A DNA stretch of 19,215 nt, taken from Pseudomonadota bacterium. Its GTDB lineage: Bacteria; Pseudomonadota; Gammaproteobacteria; Steroidobacterales; Steroidobacteraceae. Of the stretch, positions 6,977-15,849 are shown one piece after another. Numbering within the stretch: the stretch's first letter is position 1; each line of letters begins with the position of its first letter. The notes under the pieces were generated by a model. That model saw nothing but the letters and a program-made list of their open reading frames with translations, was not told where the DNA came from and did not search any database. The translations under genes were made by a program, and so were the position numbers. The DNA lies in NCBI GenBank assembly GCA_021808195.1, contig JAKBCE010000051.1, positions 1 through 19,215 on the forward strand, in the 5' to 3' direction.

Positions 6977-9454
6977 CTATCGATTCCGTAGTGCTTCGAT
7001 GGGCGGAACACGGCTGGCACGCCAGGCCGGTATCCACCCCGCGAGCAGGGTAATCAGACCAAGAACCGTCACGACCAGCAGCAGCGAGAGTGGATCAGCG
7101 GCTCGCACACCGTACAGTGACGTCGCAAACGCCCGCCCGAGCACGACGACGCCGCAGACACCGAGGACGCAGCCGAGAAGCAGCAGTGCACCGGTTTCCC
7201 GCAGGACCAGCCGGCGTACTCGCACGCAGTCGGCGCCGAGTGCCGCGCGCAGACCGAACTCCGGCCGGCGCTGGCCGACCAGATAGCTCTGCACCGAGTA
7301 GAGCCCCACGGCTGCGACCGACAGCGCGCCGAGCGCAAACATCAGCACCAGCGCCGTGATCGCTCGACGCGGCGCGAGGCGCCTGGCAAGCCGCTCGTGC
7401 ATGCTGCGCACCCCGTAGAGCGGAACATCCGGCAGGCGCGAGCGAAGTACTCTGGTCAACATCGGCAGCACTGCTGCCGTCTGCAGCGGCGTACGGACGG
7501 CCACGTACCAGTTCGGCGACGCCCAGGACCACATCGTCTTGCGGGTACGCAAGACCTGGCTTCGATCGAGGTAGACCACCCCTTGTGGCGAACCCGAAGC
7601 GAGGTGTGCCTGGCGCGTGTTTGCGACGACACCGATGACCCGAAAGACCAGATTGGGTCGTGAATCATTCGGGCTATCGAAATTCAAACGCCGGCCCACG
7701 ACATCGGTACTCCCGAACAGCTCGCGTGCGGCTCTGACATCGATCAGTGCATCACCGCCATTCGCCGCCGTGTCCGCAGCACCGAACTGCCGCCCGGCCA
7801 GGAGTCGGACCCCGAGCGTGCCGAGATAGCCCGGATCAGTGACGATCGGCACGACAGTCGGATTGCGTCTGCCGTCGTAAGGATTCGGGTAGGCCGTTAT
7901 GCCCCGCGACGCACCGTCGAACGGTATGTCACTGGCAATGGTGACGGCCTGCACGCCGGACACTTGTGCCAGCGCCTCACGCACCCCTGTGAGTTGCCCT
8001 CGCAGTTCGGACTTCCACGCGGAACTTGCATGCAGCGGCACATGGATCTCGAAAGTGATGACGTGCCCGGCCTTAAATCCCAGGCGGACCGCATCGAGCT
8101 TGAACAGACTGTGCACGAGCAGCAGGCCGACGCCGCTCAACGTAAAGGCTAGCGCGAGCTGCGTCACCACGAGCGCGCCGCGCAATCGACGCTCACCGCG
8201 GCCACCGCCGCTACGCGCATCGGCCTCCCGCAGTCCTTGTGCCAGATCCTGACGCCCGATGAAGTGCAAGCCAGCCATCGAGAACACCAGGGCCGACAGC
8301 GCGGCGAGCCCCACGGCGATCGCGCTCGTCACGGCCCAATCGCGCATCGGGAAGGTCACCGCGGTGTTCGCAAAGCCCATGCGCAGCAGAACCCGCAGCA
8401 GCACTTCGCCGAGCACACCGCCCGCTGCACAGCCTGCCAGCGACAGCATCAGGCTCTCGCGAAACAGCTGTCGGAACAAGACCCACAGGTCTGCCCCGAG
8501 CACGCGCCGCACGATCAGCTCGGCGCGCCGCGCCAGTGCACGGGCGATGAACAGGTTCGCCAGATTGAACCACACCAGCAACAGCAGCAACCCGGTCGCC
8601 AGCTGCGCCAGGGCCAGCCGCTCGCCCAGGCGACCCAGCAATGCCGTGCGCAGCGGTTTCACTGCGATGCGAAACCCATCCGCCCTGAACTGCGGGATCG
8701 CCGCAGGGTCCGGAAAATGCGCGATTTCCCGCTCAAGCGCCGCCTGCGCCTGGATCGCCAATTGCGCCGCAGTCACCCCGGGGGCGAGTCGCGCAATCAT
8801 CGCATCGTTCCAGGCGGTCAGATTGTCCTTCTCGTAATCGAACGGGCCAATCGTCTTCGGTAACCACAGGTCGGTCTGCGCATCCGGAAACTCAAAGCTG
8901 CCGGGCATGACCCCGATGACCGTATAACTGCGCCCGTTGAGGCTCACGGCTCGCCCCAGCACGTTCGGACTTCGCTGAAAGAGCTGTGCCCAGAGTCGCT
9001 CGCTGAGGAGCATCTCGGGCGCGGCCCCCGGCTGATTGGCGCGAGCGCCGAAAGCCCGACCGAGGATCGGCTGCACCGCCAGCGTCGTGAATACGGAAGC
9101 CGAGACCGCTGCGCCGCGTACATGCGCAACCCGCGAACCCACAGTGAGATTCACGTTCTTGGCCTTGACCATGCCCGCATCGCGCATGCCCGTCGTACCA
9201 GTGCGCAAATCGAAGTACGTCCGATACGACATGCCGAGATCGCCGGGAGTCTTGCGGGCCGTGAAATAGACGCTCACCAGACGATCCGCGTGCGGAAACG
9301 GCAAGGGTGCGAGCAGGTACCCGTACAGAAGATTCAGCGTCGCCGTATTGGCACCGATCCCGAGGGCGAGAATCAGGATCACCGCTGCAGCGAACCCGGG
9401 CTGTCGAAACGGGCGCAGAAGCCGCGTGGTGTGCGTGTCGATGAACCGGATCAT
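6977..9454 (-). CDS. MacB/FtsX-type ABC transporter permease, double-length
   Basis: An 825-residue inner-membrane protein with a duplicated layout. The first half has a helix at about 22-45 (AAAVILILALGIGANTATLN), a periplasmic MacB-type core domain (about 50-245) and an FtsX block of three helices (about 275-395). A second helix then follows (LRGALVVTQLALAFTLSGVGLLLVHSLF), with another periplasmic domain and a C-terminal FtsX block ending in PAWRASRVPPIEALRNR. Canonical MacB permeases carry one such unit, so this is a tandem fusion like the large permeases first noted in Acidobacteria. Start: ATG at 9454, with AGAGG close upstream and 13 bases after the ATPase stop. The frame stays open further upstream but only overlaps the ATPase gene. 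It should pair with the ATPase and adaptor to form a tripartite exporter or mechanotransmission complex. The substrate is unknown. Confidence 0.88.
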   Translation of the reverse strand: MIRFIDTHTTRLLRPFRQPGFAAAVILILALGIGANTATLNLLYGYLLAPLPFPHADRLVSVYFTARKTPGDLGMSYRTYFDLRTGTTGMRDAGMVKAKNVNLTVGSRVAHVRGAAVSASVFTTLAVQPILGRAFGARANQPGAAPEMLLSERLWAQLFQRSPNVLGRAVSLNGRSYTVIGVMPGSFEFPDAQTDLWLPKTIGPFDYEKDNLTAWNDAMIARLAPGVTAAQLAIQAQAALEREIAHFPDPAAIPQFRADGFRIAVKPLRTALLGRLGERLALAQLATGLLLLLVWFNLANLFIARALARRAELIVRRVLGADLWVLFRQLFRESLMLSLAGCAAGGVLGEVLLRVLLRMGFANTAVTFPMRDWAVTSAIAVGLAALSALVFSMAGLHFIGRQDLAQGLREADARSGGGRGERRLRGALVVTQLALAFTLSGVGLLLVHSLFKLDAVRLGFKAGHVITFEIHVPLHASSAWKSELRGQLTGVREALAQVSGVQAVTIASDIPFDGASRGITAYPNPYDGRRNPTVVPIVTDPGYLGTLGVRLLAGRQFGAADTAANGGDALIDVRAARELFGSTDVVGRRLNFDSPNDSRPNLVFRVIGVVANTRQAHLASGSPQGVVYLDRSQVLRTRKTMWSWASPNWYVAVRTPLQTAAVLPMLTRVLRSRLPDVPLYGVRSMHERLARRLAPRRAITALVLMFALGALSVAAVGLYSVQSYLVGQRRPEFGLRAALGADCVRVRRLVLRETGALLLLGCVLGVCGVVVLGRAFATSLYGVRAADPLSLLLVVTVLGLITLLAGWIPAWRASRVPPIEALRNR

Positions 9455-9467
9455 CGCCTCTGTCCAT

Positions 9468-10205
9468 TCATGCCCATGGAGAAGGTTCACTCTGAACCGG
9501 CTGCCCGCTGCGCCGGCCTTCCTGCTCGGCGACGATCTGTCCGTCGAATAGACGCACCAGACGCGTGGCGTGAGCGGCATAACGGGCATCATGCGTGACC
9601 ATGACCAGCGTGGCGCCACGCGCATTGAGCTGTGCCAGCAGCTCCATGACCTTTTCGCCGTTGGCTGAATCGAGATTTCCGGTCGGTTCATCGGCCAGAA
9701 GGATCGCCGGATCACCGACGAGCGCACGCGCGATGGCCACGCGTTGCTGCTGACCGCCGGACAACTGAGCCGGATAGTGCCGCACGCGATGCAGCATTCC
9801 GACGCTCTCGAGGGCGGCGGAGACCTTCTCACGCCGTTGAGCGCGCCCCATGCCACCCCGATAGACGAGCGGCAACTCCACGTTTTCGTATACGTTGAGG
9901 TCGCCGATGAGATTGAATGACTGAAACACGAAGCCAATGTTGCGATTGCGGAAATGCGCCCGCTGGCGCGCATCGAGTTCCGCCACCGGCGCGCCCACCA
10001 GATCGTACCGACCGGAAGTCGGCGCATCCAGGAGTCCAAGAATGGACATGAGCGTTGTCTTGCCACAACCCGACGGACCCATGATGGCGACGTACTCTCC
10101 GGGCTCGACGCTCAGATTGACGCCCGTGAGCGCATGAGTCTCGACTTCGTCGGTGAGATACACCTTGGTGAGATCGGCGACGTCGATAACCGGCGTGGCA
10201 TTCAT
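9468..10205 (-). CDS. MacB/LolD-type ABC transporter ATP-binding protein
   Basis: A complete 245-residue nucleotide-binding protein. Walker A is GPSGCGKT (43-50), Q-loop Q95, signature [15 protein letters not shown] (148-162), Walker [13 protein letters not shown] (168-179) and switch H205 in VTHD. The sequence [16 protein letters not shown] and the stretch DEPTGNLDS are typical of the MacB/LolD/FtsE class, which energises FtsX-type permeases rather than classical solute channels. AAAGGAG lies ten bases before the ATG, a strong ribosome site. It is the second gene of the operon, 36 bases after the adaptor and 13 before the permease. Family assignment is certain; transported substrate is not. 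Confidence 0.95.
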   Translation of the reverse strand: MNATPVIDVADLTKVYLTDEVETHALTGVNLSVEPGEYVAIMGPSGCGKTTLMSILGLLDAPTSGRYDLVGAPVAELDARQRAHFRNRNIGFVFQSFNLIGDLNVYENVELPLVYRGGMGRAQRREKVSAALESVGMLHRVRHYPAQLSGGQQQRVAIARALVGDPAILLADEPTGNLDSANGEKVMELLAQLNARGATLVMVTHDARYAAHATRLVRLFDGQIVAEQEGRRSGQPVQSEPSPWA

Positions 10206-10241
10206 GGCAGACGTTCTCCTTTGAGGGTCAAAAGGCGAGGC

Positions 10242-11510
10242 TCATCTGAGGGTGATCCGTCGATCTGGTGCGAACCGGCTCACGTCGGACACGATGACCC
10301 GGGCACCGCTGCGCAAACCGCTGGCGATCTGAATGTACTGGTCCGAAGCTGCGCCGAAGCGTACGCGCACCGCAACGGCGGCACGACCGCCGTCGACCAG
10401 CCTGAACAGCGTCATGACGCTATCAGGATTGGCGTACGCCGGACGCTGCAGGTAAACAGCATGGGCAATGTCGGCGATGTGAACCTTCGCCGAGACGGCG
10501 AGATTCGGACGAACGTCCGCCGGCAATCGGGCTGTCGGCATGACATCGACCTGCACGCTGCCATTGCGAACCGACGGCGACACGCGAGACACACGCCCCT
10601 CGACATCCTGAGTAACATCCGTGGCGAGTTGCAACGTGACCGATTGACCGACTGCGACTTCTTCGGCTTCGCTCGCCGGGACCTGCACGGTCGCCTTGAG
10701 CGAGTTCAAGCTGGCGACGCGTGCAATGCCGCCGCCGACCTTCAACGTCTGACCGGCGTGGACCGCAACGGTCTGCACGACGCCCCGGATGCCCGCCGTG
10801 ACGGACAACGCGGCAACCTGCTGACGGGTGTTCTGCAGAACGGCGCGAAGCGCCGCCACCTGTGCCTGCGCGGCACGATCCTGCGCCGCAATGCTGCGGC
10901 GGAACGCGGCGATTCTCTCCTGTGCCAGGGTGGCGAGCTGCGCGTATTCCCGGGCCTGAACGCGGATCGCCGTGTATTCGAGCATGGAGATGATGTGTCT
11001 GCGGACCAGCGGCCGCTCGGCTCGCTCTTTGACGGCCGTGGTCGTCGCATTGGCCTGCTCGGCGGCGAGATCCCCCTGCAGCGTCAGCAACTGACTGGTG
11101 AGCTGCGCCTGCAGCGAGGCGCGTTGCGCTTCAGCGCTCGCGAGCTTCGCGCTCACCTGCGCGAGGGCCGACTCGACCGCCGGATTGACCAGGACCGCCA
11201 GAACGGTGCCGGGCGTGACGTCATCGCCGGGCTGGACGCGCACGTCCTGCACCATGCCGGGCGTCGCCGCCGTGATCCAGCGCTCTCGAATCGGTCTGAA
11301 CAGCCCGGCGGCGCTCACGACGATGGGCAATGAACCGTGCTGCACCGTTGCGATCCACAGGCTCGAGCGGCGCACGGAAGGTCCGTCGCCGGGGCGGCTC
11401 AGCGCCCATACCAGCGCCGCCGAAACCACTCCGATGGCGCTGAGCAGCATCGCCACGCGGATTCGGCGCTTGCGGCGCGTGATGGCCGGATCAATCGCAA
11501 TGTCGGGCAT
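10242..11510 (-). CDS. HlyD/MacA-like periplasmic adaptor of the ABC exporter
   Basis: A 422-residue membrane-fusion protein. It has a basic cytoplasmic N-terminus (RRKRRIR), one anchor helix (about 19-38), a first lipoyl half around 70-108 (GMVQDVRVQPGDDVTPGTVLAVL), a long Ala/Gln-rich helical hairpin (about 112-260), the second lipoyl half (ASVTAGIRGVVQTVAVHAGQTLKVG is the matching beta segment), a beta-barrel and a membrane-proximal domain. The adaptor links the inner-membrane permease to an outer-membrane channel, which is not encoded here. The start MPDIAIDPAI is 36 bases downstream of the sigma54 -12 element. The longer open frame would run through the promoter and is rejected. It is the first gene of a five-gene operon and so directly under the sigma54 promoter. 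Its ribosome site is weak. Confidence 0.9.
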   Translation of the reverse strand: MPDIAIDPAITRRKRRIRVAMLLSAIGVVSAALVWALSRPGDGPSVRRSSLWIATVQHGSLPIVVSAAGLFRPIRERWITAATPGMVQDVRVQPGDDVTPGTVLAVLVNPAVESALAQVSAKLASAEAQRASLQAQLTSQLLTLQGDLAAEQANATTTAVKERAERPLVRRHIISMLEYTAIRVQAREYAQLATLAQERIAAFRRSIAAQDRAAQAQVAALRAVLQNTRQQVAALSVTAGIRGVVQTVAVHAGQTLKVGGGIARVASLNSLKATVQVPASEAEEVAVGQSVTLQLATDVTQDVEGRVSRVSPSVRNGSVQVDVMPTARLPADVRPNLAVSAKVHIADIAHAVYLQRPAYANPDSVMTLFRLVDGGRAAVAVRVRFGAASDQYIQIASGLRSGARVIVSDVSRFAPDRRITLR

Positions 11511-11545
11511 GGCCGGATACGGGAGATGGACGCATGCCATTGCCC

Positions 11546-11561
11546 AGCAGCTTCCGTGCCA
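11546..11561 (-). promoter_or_regulatory. Sigma54 (-24/-12) promoter of the export operon
   Basis: The minus strand reads TGGCACG-GAAG-CTGCT against the consensus TGGCACG-N4-TTGCW, with one mismatch. The key GG and GC pairs are at the required ten-base spacing. The predicted transcript start is about 25 bases before the adaptor ATG. The operon encodes its own NtrC-family activator, which fits a sigma54 promoter here. Confidence 0.85.
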
Positions 11562-11621
11562 GGTGCCCCGACGTTGCAACCGGCCGTTTCTGCTGGAGTT
11601 TTCCGCACTACGGAGCGTCTG

Positions 11622-11665
11622 CCGCGATGGCGCCATTCCCGGGGACGGGATTGGCGCCATCGCGG
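11622..11665. promoter_or_regulatory. Tandem palindromes, probable enhancer sites for the NtrC-type activator
   Basis: Two 20-base arms with one mismatch face each other across a four-base GGGA loop. Each arm contains a small palindrome: ATGGCGCCAT on the left (11627-11636) and TGGCGCCA on the right (11652-11659). Their centres are 24 bases apart. They lie about 60-105 bases upstream of the -24 element, typical for a pair of dimer sites for a sigma54 activator with a Fis-type domain. The same DNA could form a stable hairpin and end dgoK transcription, but no U-run follows. Confidence 0.6.
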
Positions 11666-11717
11666 GTCCCGATTGTGGGACGTAAGGCTGAGAAGCGCCC
11701 GGCCGGAGCGCGAATGT

Positions 11718-12656
11718 TCAGCCGTGCGCGAGCCCCTCCACCGCAGCGCCCAGTCCCGCCAGAACGCACTGATCGCCGTCGAGTACGCGCGCTTCGGCAC
11801 CGAAGCTCGCCAGCGCACGCGCATAGCGCGCCGTCAGTGCCGGATCCCCGATGAGCGTCGGCACCGAACCCGAAGCCTGCAGATGCGCGCGCATACTGTG
11901 CGCTTCGGCGCCGATCAGCAGCCCCGAGAGCAACGAGCGGGCCCATCCGGCGCTGCGTCCCTCGATCAGCTGCGCGGAGCGCGTTTCGAACAGGTTCGCC
12001 GCCAGATCGAAGCGCGCCGCATTGCGCAAGCCCACCTCGAACCCCTCCTCGTCCGGCTCATCGGAACCGCCGACGCGCAGCAGCGAGGAGCGGGTGCTCA
12101 GCAACTCGAACAATTCGCCGGTGAAATACGTCTGCAACCGCGCAATCCGTCCGTCGCGCACCTCGACCCACTTGCAGTGCGTGCCGGGCAGCACGAGCAT
12201 GCGCCGTCCGGCGGCCAGTGCCGGCTCGAGGGCGAGCGCGCCGAAAATCTGCGTCTCCTCCCCGCGCATCACGTCGGCCACGTCGCGAAAATTCTGTGCC
12301 TGGATTCCAGCCAGAACGGTGACGGTGTCGGCGCCGGCATGCACCGTGGCCGCTCCTGCGCGCCACTGCGACAAGGCGGCCGGCGCGCGCACATAGGGGA
12401 CTTCCACCAGTCCGTTGCGCGACCCTGCCATACCGCACAGCACCGTGCGCTCGAGCGTCATGCGCGCTCGCCACGGTGCGAGCACCCGCGCGAGCACCTC
12501 GGCCGGGGCCTCGGCACCGAGCGCCGCGATCCCCGGGCCGTCGCGCCGCTCGGCAATGGCGCCGTCGATCTGCAGAAACGCGCGCAGCCGGCTGCTGCCC
12601 CAGTCGCATAGGACCCGTGCCCTGCCCTGCACTTGCACCTCGTCGATCCCGCTCAC
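11718..12656 (-). CDS. dgoK: 2-dehydro-3-deoxygalactonokinase
   Basis: A 312-residue kinase that phosphorylates 2-keto-3-deoxygalactonate in the oxidative (De Ley-Doudoroff) galactose/galactonate route. Family marks are LCDWGSSRLRAF near the N-terminus (phosphate loop), VLCGMAGSRNG, VMRGEETQIFGAL (129-141) and LPGTHCKWVEV (about 155-165). E. coli DgoK is slightly shorter (about 292 residues). Start: a GTG with GAGGAG close upstream, 16 bases after the lactonase stop; the upstream ATG frame would overlap that gene. It is the second gene of a two-gene operon with the lactonase. The matching aldolase (DgoA), often adjacent or fused, is absent from the window. Function is well supported; the natural sugar acid is inferred from the family. 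Confidence 0.92.
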   Translation of the reverse strand: MSGIDEVQVQGRARVLCDWGSSRLRAFLQIDGAIAERRDGPGIAALGAEAPAEVLARVLAPWRARMTLERTVLCGMAGSRNGLVEVPYVRAPAALSQWRAGAATVHAGADTVTVLAGIQAQNFRDVADVMRGEETQIFGALALEPALAAGRRMLVLPGTHCKWVEVRDGRIARLQTYFTGELFELLSTRSSLLRVGGSDEPDEEGFEVGLRNAARFDLAANLFETRSAQLIEGRSAGWARSLLSGLLIGAEAHSMRAHLQASGSVPTLIGDPALTARYARALASFGAEARVLDGDQCVLAGLGAAVEGLAHG

Positions 12657-12672
12657 GTCACTCCTCGGCCGC

Positions 12673-13548
12673 TCACGCGCACCCGACACGGGCCAGCGGC
12701 TGCGCCAGCCCCGGCGCCGGCGCATTGAAACAGAACACATCGCCCGCCAACGTCTGCGCGGCGCGTTCCGCCGGCGAGAGCCCCTGCCGTGCCGTCGTCA
12801 CGTAGGCCGTGCGCAGATCCGCGCCACCGAAGGCCACCTTCGTCACCTGTGCGCACGGCAGGCTCACCGTTGCGAGCAGCCGGCCGTCCGGGGCATAGCG
12901 GCGCACCGCCCAACCGGACCACAGTGCCACCCAGAGACATCCGTCCGCATCGACCGCGGTACCGTCGGGATAACCGGCGGCGGGCTCGATCTGTACCAGC
13001 GCGCGCTTGTTCGTGAGCACGTGCGGCTCGGGCCGGTCGAAGGCATACACCGTGCGGCCCGGACTGTCGGTGTGATAGAAGGTCCGGCCGTCGGGGCTGA
13101 AGGCCGGACCGTTGGTGACCACGTAGCCCCGATCGAGCGGTACGCAATGCCCGTCGGCGGCCAGGCGGTACAACACCCCGCTCGCCGTCTGCTCCGGATC
13201 GTGCATCGATCCGAACCACAGCGCGCCCTCGGGGCTCACGCAGCCATCGTTGATGCGGTTCTCCGGCATATGCGCCTCGACCGCGCTCAGCAGCGTTAAG
13301 CGCCCGCTCGGCGGATCGAACAGGTGTAACCCGCCCTTCAGTCCCACCACGAAGCCGCCGCCCGCACGGGCGGCGAGAAATCCCGGCGGCGCTGGCGCTG
13401 ACCAACTCTGATGCTCGGCGCGCTCCGGCCGCAGCCGGTGCAGGCGCAGCCCCTTGATGTCGACCACCCAGAGAGCCGCCTCGGAGGCGACCCACAGCGG
13501 CCCTTCGCCCAGTTCAGCGCCGAGCGAAAAGGCGTGCTCAGCGCGCAT
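12673..13548 (-). CDS. SMP-30/gluconolactonase-family sugar lactonase
   Basis: A 291-residue six-bladed beta-propeller predicted to open an aldonolactone to the free acid in the cytoplasm, as no signal peptide is seen. Metal ligands expected from SMP-30 are in place: E15 in LGEGPLW, N146 in TNGPAFSPDG and D195 in GYPDGTAVD, with N100/D101 (ENRINDG) in the substrate pocket. The start was chosen at MRAEHAFSLGAELGEG because family similarity begins there. No clear ribosome site precedes it, and an in-frame TTG at 13620 preceded by AGG is an alternative, adding 24 residues. It is co-directional with dgoK and 16 bases upstream of it. Together with the dehydratase at 2116 the three would cover lactone, acid and keto-acid steps. 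The sugar is probably galactose or arabinose, by context. Confidence 0.87.
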   Translation of the reverse strand: MRAEHAFSLGAELGEGPLWVASEAALWVVDIKGLRLHRLRPERAEHQSWSAPAPPGFLAARAGGGFVVGLKGGLHLFDPPSGRLTLLSAVEAHMPENRINDGCVSPEGALWFGSMHDPEQTASGVLYRLAADGHCVPLDRGYVVTNGPAFSPDGRTFYHTDSPGRTVYAFDRPEPHVLTNKRALVQIEPAAGYPDGTAVDADGCLWVALWSGWAVRRYAPDGRLLATVSLPCAQVTKVAFGGADLRTAYVTTARQGLSPAERAAQTLAGDVFCFNAPAPGLAQPLARVGCA

Positions 13549-13673
13549 CACGGGCAACCGGCCATCGGCGGTCGAAGGGAATCGGAGATCCACGGCTCGC
13601 CGCGGACGCACCGGGTACAAAAGACCTGCAACGCATCACCTCGGGGCCGCCGTGGCGGTCTCACCGTCATAGA

Positions 13674-13692
13674 TCTGATTAGTCTGATTATT
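13674..13692 (-). promoter_or_regulatory. AT-rich repeat upstream of the lactonase-dgoK operon, candidate operator
   Basis: On the plus strand TCTGATTA occurs twice with a nine-base period (13674-13681 and 13683-13690), and the second copy runs into TGATTATT, also present at 2076-2083 in front of the dehydratase. Such AT-rich 8-mers are rare in DNA this GC-rich. A shared GntR-type operator is plausible. No confident -35/-10 pair could be set. Confidence 0.35.
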
Positions 13693-13705
13693 GCATCCGC
13701 AGCCG

Positions 13706-14737
13706 TCAAGCCGCGCCCTGGTCCGGCCGACGCTCGCCGTAGTACTCGCAGAACCATTCGACGAAGCGGCGCACCCCCTCCTCCACGGGCGTTGCGGGAC
13801 GGTAGCCGACGTCTCGAGCGAGGTCTTCCACGTCGGCGCAGGTCTCCGGCACGTCCCCGGGCTGCAATGGGAGGAAGCGCTTCTCGGCCTGGCGTCCGAG
13901 GCACTGCTCGAGCACCTCGATGTACCGCATCAGCTCGACCGCCTGGTGGTTGCCGATGTTGTAGAGGCGGTACGGCGCTCTGCTCGTGGCCGGATCATGC
14001 GTCGCGCCGTTCCAGTGCGGATCGGGCTCGGCGATGTGCTCGCAGGCCCGCACCACGCCCTCGGCGATGTCATCGACGTAGGTGAAGTCGCGCTTGTGCC
14101 GGCCATTGTTGTACACGTCGATGGGCTTGCCATCGAGGATGTTGCGGGCGAACTGGAACAGCGCCATGTCGGGCCGGCCCCAGGGGCCGTAGACGGTAAA
14201 GAAGCGCAGCCCCGTCGTCGGCAACCCGAACAGGGCCGAGTAGCTGTGCGCCATGGCCTCGTTCGCCTTCTTGGTCGCCGCATAGATCGACAGCGGATGA
14301 TCCGCGCCGCGGTGCGGCGAGAACGGCATGTCGGTATTGGCGCCGTAGACCGAGCTGGTCGAGGCATAGACCAGATGCTCGATACCGTTGTGCCGGCATC
14401 CCTCGAGCACCGTCAGGGTCCCCGCGACATTGCTGCGCACGTAACTGTAGGGGTCCTTCATCGAATAGCGCACCCCGGCCTGCGCGGCGAGGTGGATGAC
14501 CCGCGCGAAGCGCTCCGCGGCAAAGAGCCGAGCCATGGCCGGCTCATCGGCGATGTCGAGGCGGATGAAGCGAAAGCCGCTCGCCTGGCGCAGCAGCTGC
14601 AGGCGCGCCTCTTTGAGCGCGACGTCGTAGTAGTCGTTGAGGTTGTCGATACCGACCACCTCGTGCCCGCGCGCGAGCAGCTTCTGGGCGGTGTGAAAGC
14701 CGATGAATCCGGCCGCACCGGTGACGAGTATTTTCAT
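13706..14737 (-). CDS. NAD-dependent epimerase, UDP-glucuronate 4-epimerase type
   Basis: A 343-residue extended short-chain dehydrogenase. NAD binding is by GAAGFIG (7-13) and the acidic D31 in [10 protein letters not shown]. The catalytic set is S128 region, Y152 and K156 ([10 protein letters not shown]). [16 protein letters not shown], the [19 protein letters not shown] segment and [16 protein letters not shown] are typical of the UDP-glucuronate 4-epimerases (LpsL/CapI/WcvA group) that make UDP-galacturonate for lipopolysaccharide or capsule. GAGGA lies a few bases before the ATG. No other surface-polysaccharide genes are in view, so the final polymer is unknown. UDP-glucose 4-epimerase (GalE) is a less likely reading. 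Confidence 0.85.
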   Translation of the reverse strand: MKILVTGAAGFIGFHTAQKLLARGHEVVGIDNLNDYYDVALKEARLQLLRQASGFRFIRLDIADEPAMARLFAAERFARVIHLAAQAGVRYSMKDPYSYVRSNVAGTLTVLEGCRHNGIEHLVYASTSSVYGANTDMPFSPHRGADHPLSIYAATKKANEAMAHSYSALFGLPTTGLRFFTVYGPWGRPDMALFQFARNILDGKPIDVYNNGRHKRDFTYVDDIAEGVVRACEHIAEPDPHWNGATHDPATSRAPYRLYNIGNHQAVELMRYIEVLEQCLGRQAEKRFLPLQPGDVPETCADVEDLARDVGYRPATPVEEGVRRFVEWFCEYYGERRPDQGAA

Positions 14738-14853
14738 GATTCCTCTTCAGGCTTCGACAATCGCGCCTGCGGCCCGTTGCGCCACGGATCCCATTGTAGC
14801 GGCCCGCGGCGCCGGTGAGCCCGGCATCGCGTCGCAGCGTACCGACGACACCG
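14738..14853 (-). promoter_or_regulatory. Possible promoter of the epimerase gene
   Basis: In this 116-base gap the minus strand has TACAAT (14793-14798), a good -10 hexamer in otherwise GC-rich DNA. No matching -35 element is seen at the expected distance. It lies about 55 bases before the epimerase ATG. It could also be chance. Confidence 0.25.
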
Positions 14854-15849
14854 CTATGACGGCTCGGTGCGAAGCGGCGGTGTCGCCGGCGCCGCGGCGG
14901 CCGCCTGCGGGGTCTTCCCGGTGATGATGATCACGACGCTCGCAATGACGAGCACGGTGCCGAAGACGGTCCGTGCATCGAGCGGCTCGCTGCCGAACAG
15001 ATAGCCGATGATGACCGCGATCAGCGGATTGACGTAGGCATACGTGCCGACCTTGGTGGGCGATTCGTGGTGGATCAGCCAGGTGTAGGCGCCGAAGGCG
15101 AGCAGCGATCCGGCCACGATGAGATACGCAAGCGCCACCCATGCCTGCACGGATACCGCCGCCGGGTCAAAGCCGCGCTCCTGTCCGAACAGCAGCGCGG
15201 CGAGCCCGAGCAGCAGCCCGCCGGCCAGCATCTGCGTCCCGGCCGTCATCGTCTTCGCCGCCGGCAACGGCAGACGCCGCATCAGCACCGAGGCGATGGA
15301 CCAGCTCAAGGCGGCAATCACCAGCCCGAGCGCCGACAGCCAGTAGATGGGCGCACCGGACAGTCCCACCGACGGATCGACCAACACCACGACGCCGCCG
15401 AGACCGACGAGCAGCGCTGCGGCGAGGCGCAGCGTCAGCCGCTGGGTGCGCAGCCAGAGGATCTCCGCGACCGCGGTGAAGGCTGGAATCGTGGCCAGCA
15501 TCACGGCCGCCATCCCGGAGTGCACCTGGCGCTCGGCGGTGAACAGCAGCCCATAGTCGATGACGAACATGAGGAATGCGAGCAGTACGATCGATCCCCA
15601 CTGGCGCGGAGTCGGCAGGCGCTGCCCGCGGGCGAGCGCCCAGGCGCACATCGCCACCCCGGCGACCGTGAAGCGGATTGCCGCCAGCAGCAGCGGCGCC
15701 ACCTCGCGCACCCCAATGCGGATCGCGAAATAGGTCGAGCCCCAGACGAGATAGATGATCCCGAATGCGGTGAGGGTCTTGAGCTTGGGGGGCACGAGGC
15801 GCTCCAGGCGGCCAGCGGGACGGTGCGAGGGGGAATTCGCGCCGATCAT
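14854..15849 (-). CDS. EamA-family (drug/metabolite) transporter
   Basis: A 331-residue inner-membrane protein with ten hydrophobic helices and two EamA repeats (about 28-155 and 168-310). Early GIIYLVWGSTYFAIRIGV and, in the second repeat, GAYTWLIHHESPTKVGTYAYVNPLIAVIIGYLF are typical of the YedA/RhaT-like branch, which exports or takes up small metabolites. The substrate cannot be predicted. The ATG at 15849 is reported. A GTG at 15795 has a better ribosome site (GGAG, six bases away) and would remove an 18-residue polar start. The gene is 116 bases downstream of the epimerase start on the same strand and divergent from the HDOD gene. Confidence 0.88.
   Translation of the reverse strand: MIGANSPSHRPAGRLERLVPPKLKTLTAFGIIYLVWGSTYFAIRIGVREVAPLLLAAIRFTVAGVAMCAWALARGQRLPTPRQWGSIVLLAFLMFVIDYGLLFTAERQVHSGMAAVMLATIPAFTAVAEILWLRTQRLTLRLAAALLVGLGGVVVLVDPSVGLSGAPIYWLSALGLVIAALSWSIASVLMRRLPLPAAKTMTAGTQMLAGGLLLGLAALLFGQERGFDPAAVSVQAWVALAYLIVAGSLLAFGAYTWLIHHESPTKVGTYAYVNPLIAVIIGYLFGSEPLDARTVFGTVLVIASVVIIITGKTPQAAAAAPATPPLRTEPS

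Noticed and set aside
6977..10066. A 1029-residue reading of the permease frame
   Set aside because: The extra N-terminal 204 codons overlap the well-supported ABC ATPase gene in another frame and look like out-of-frame translation. The permease begins at 9454.
13691..14818. A 375-codon plus-strand open frame
   Set aside because: It mirrors the epimerase gene on the other strand and shows no domain of its own.
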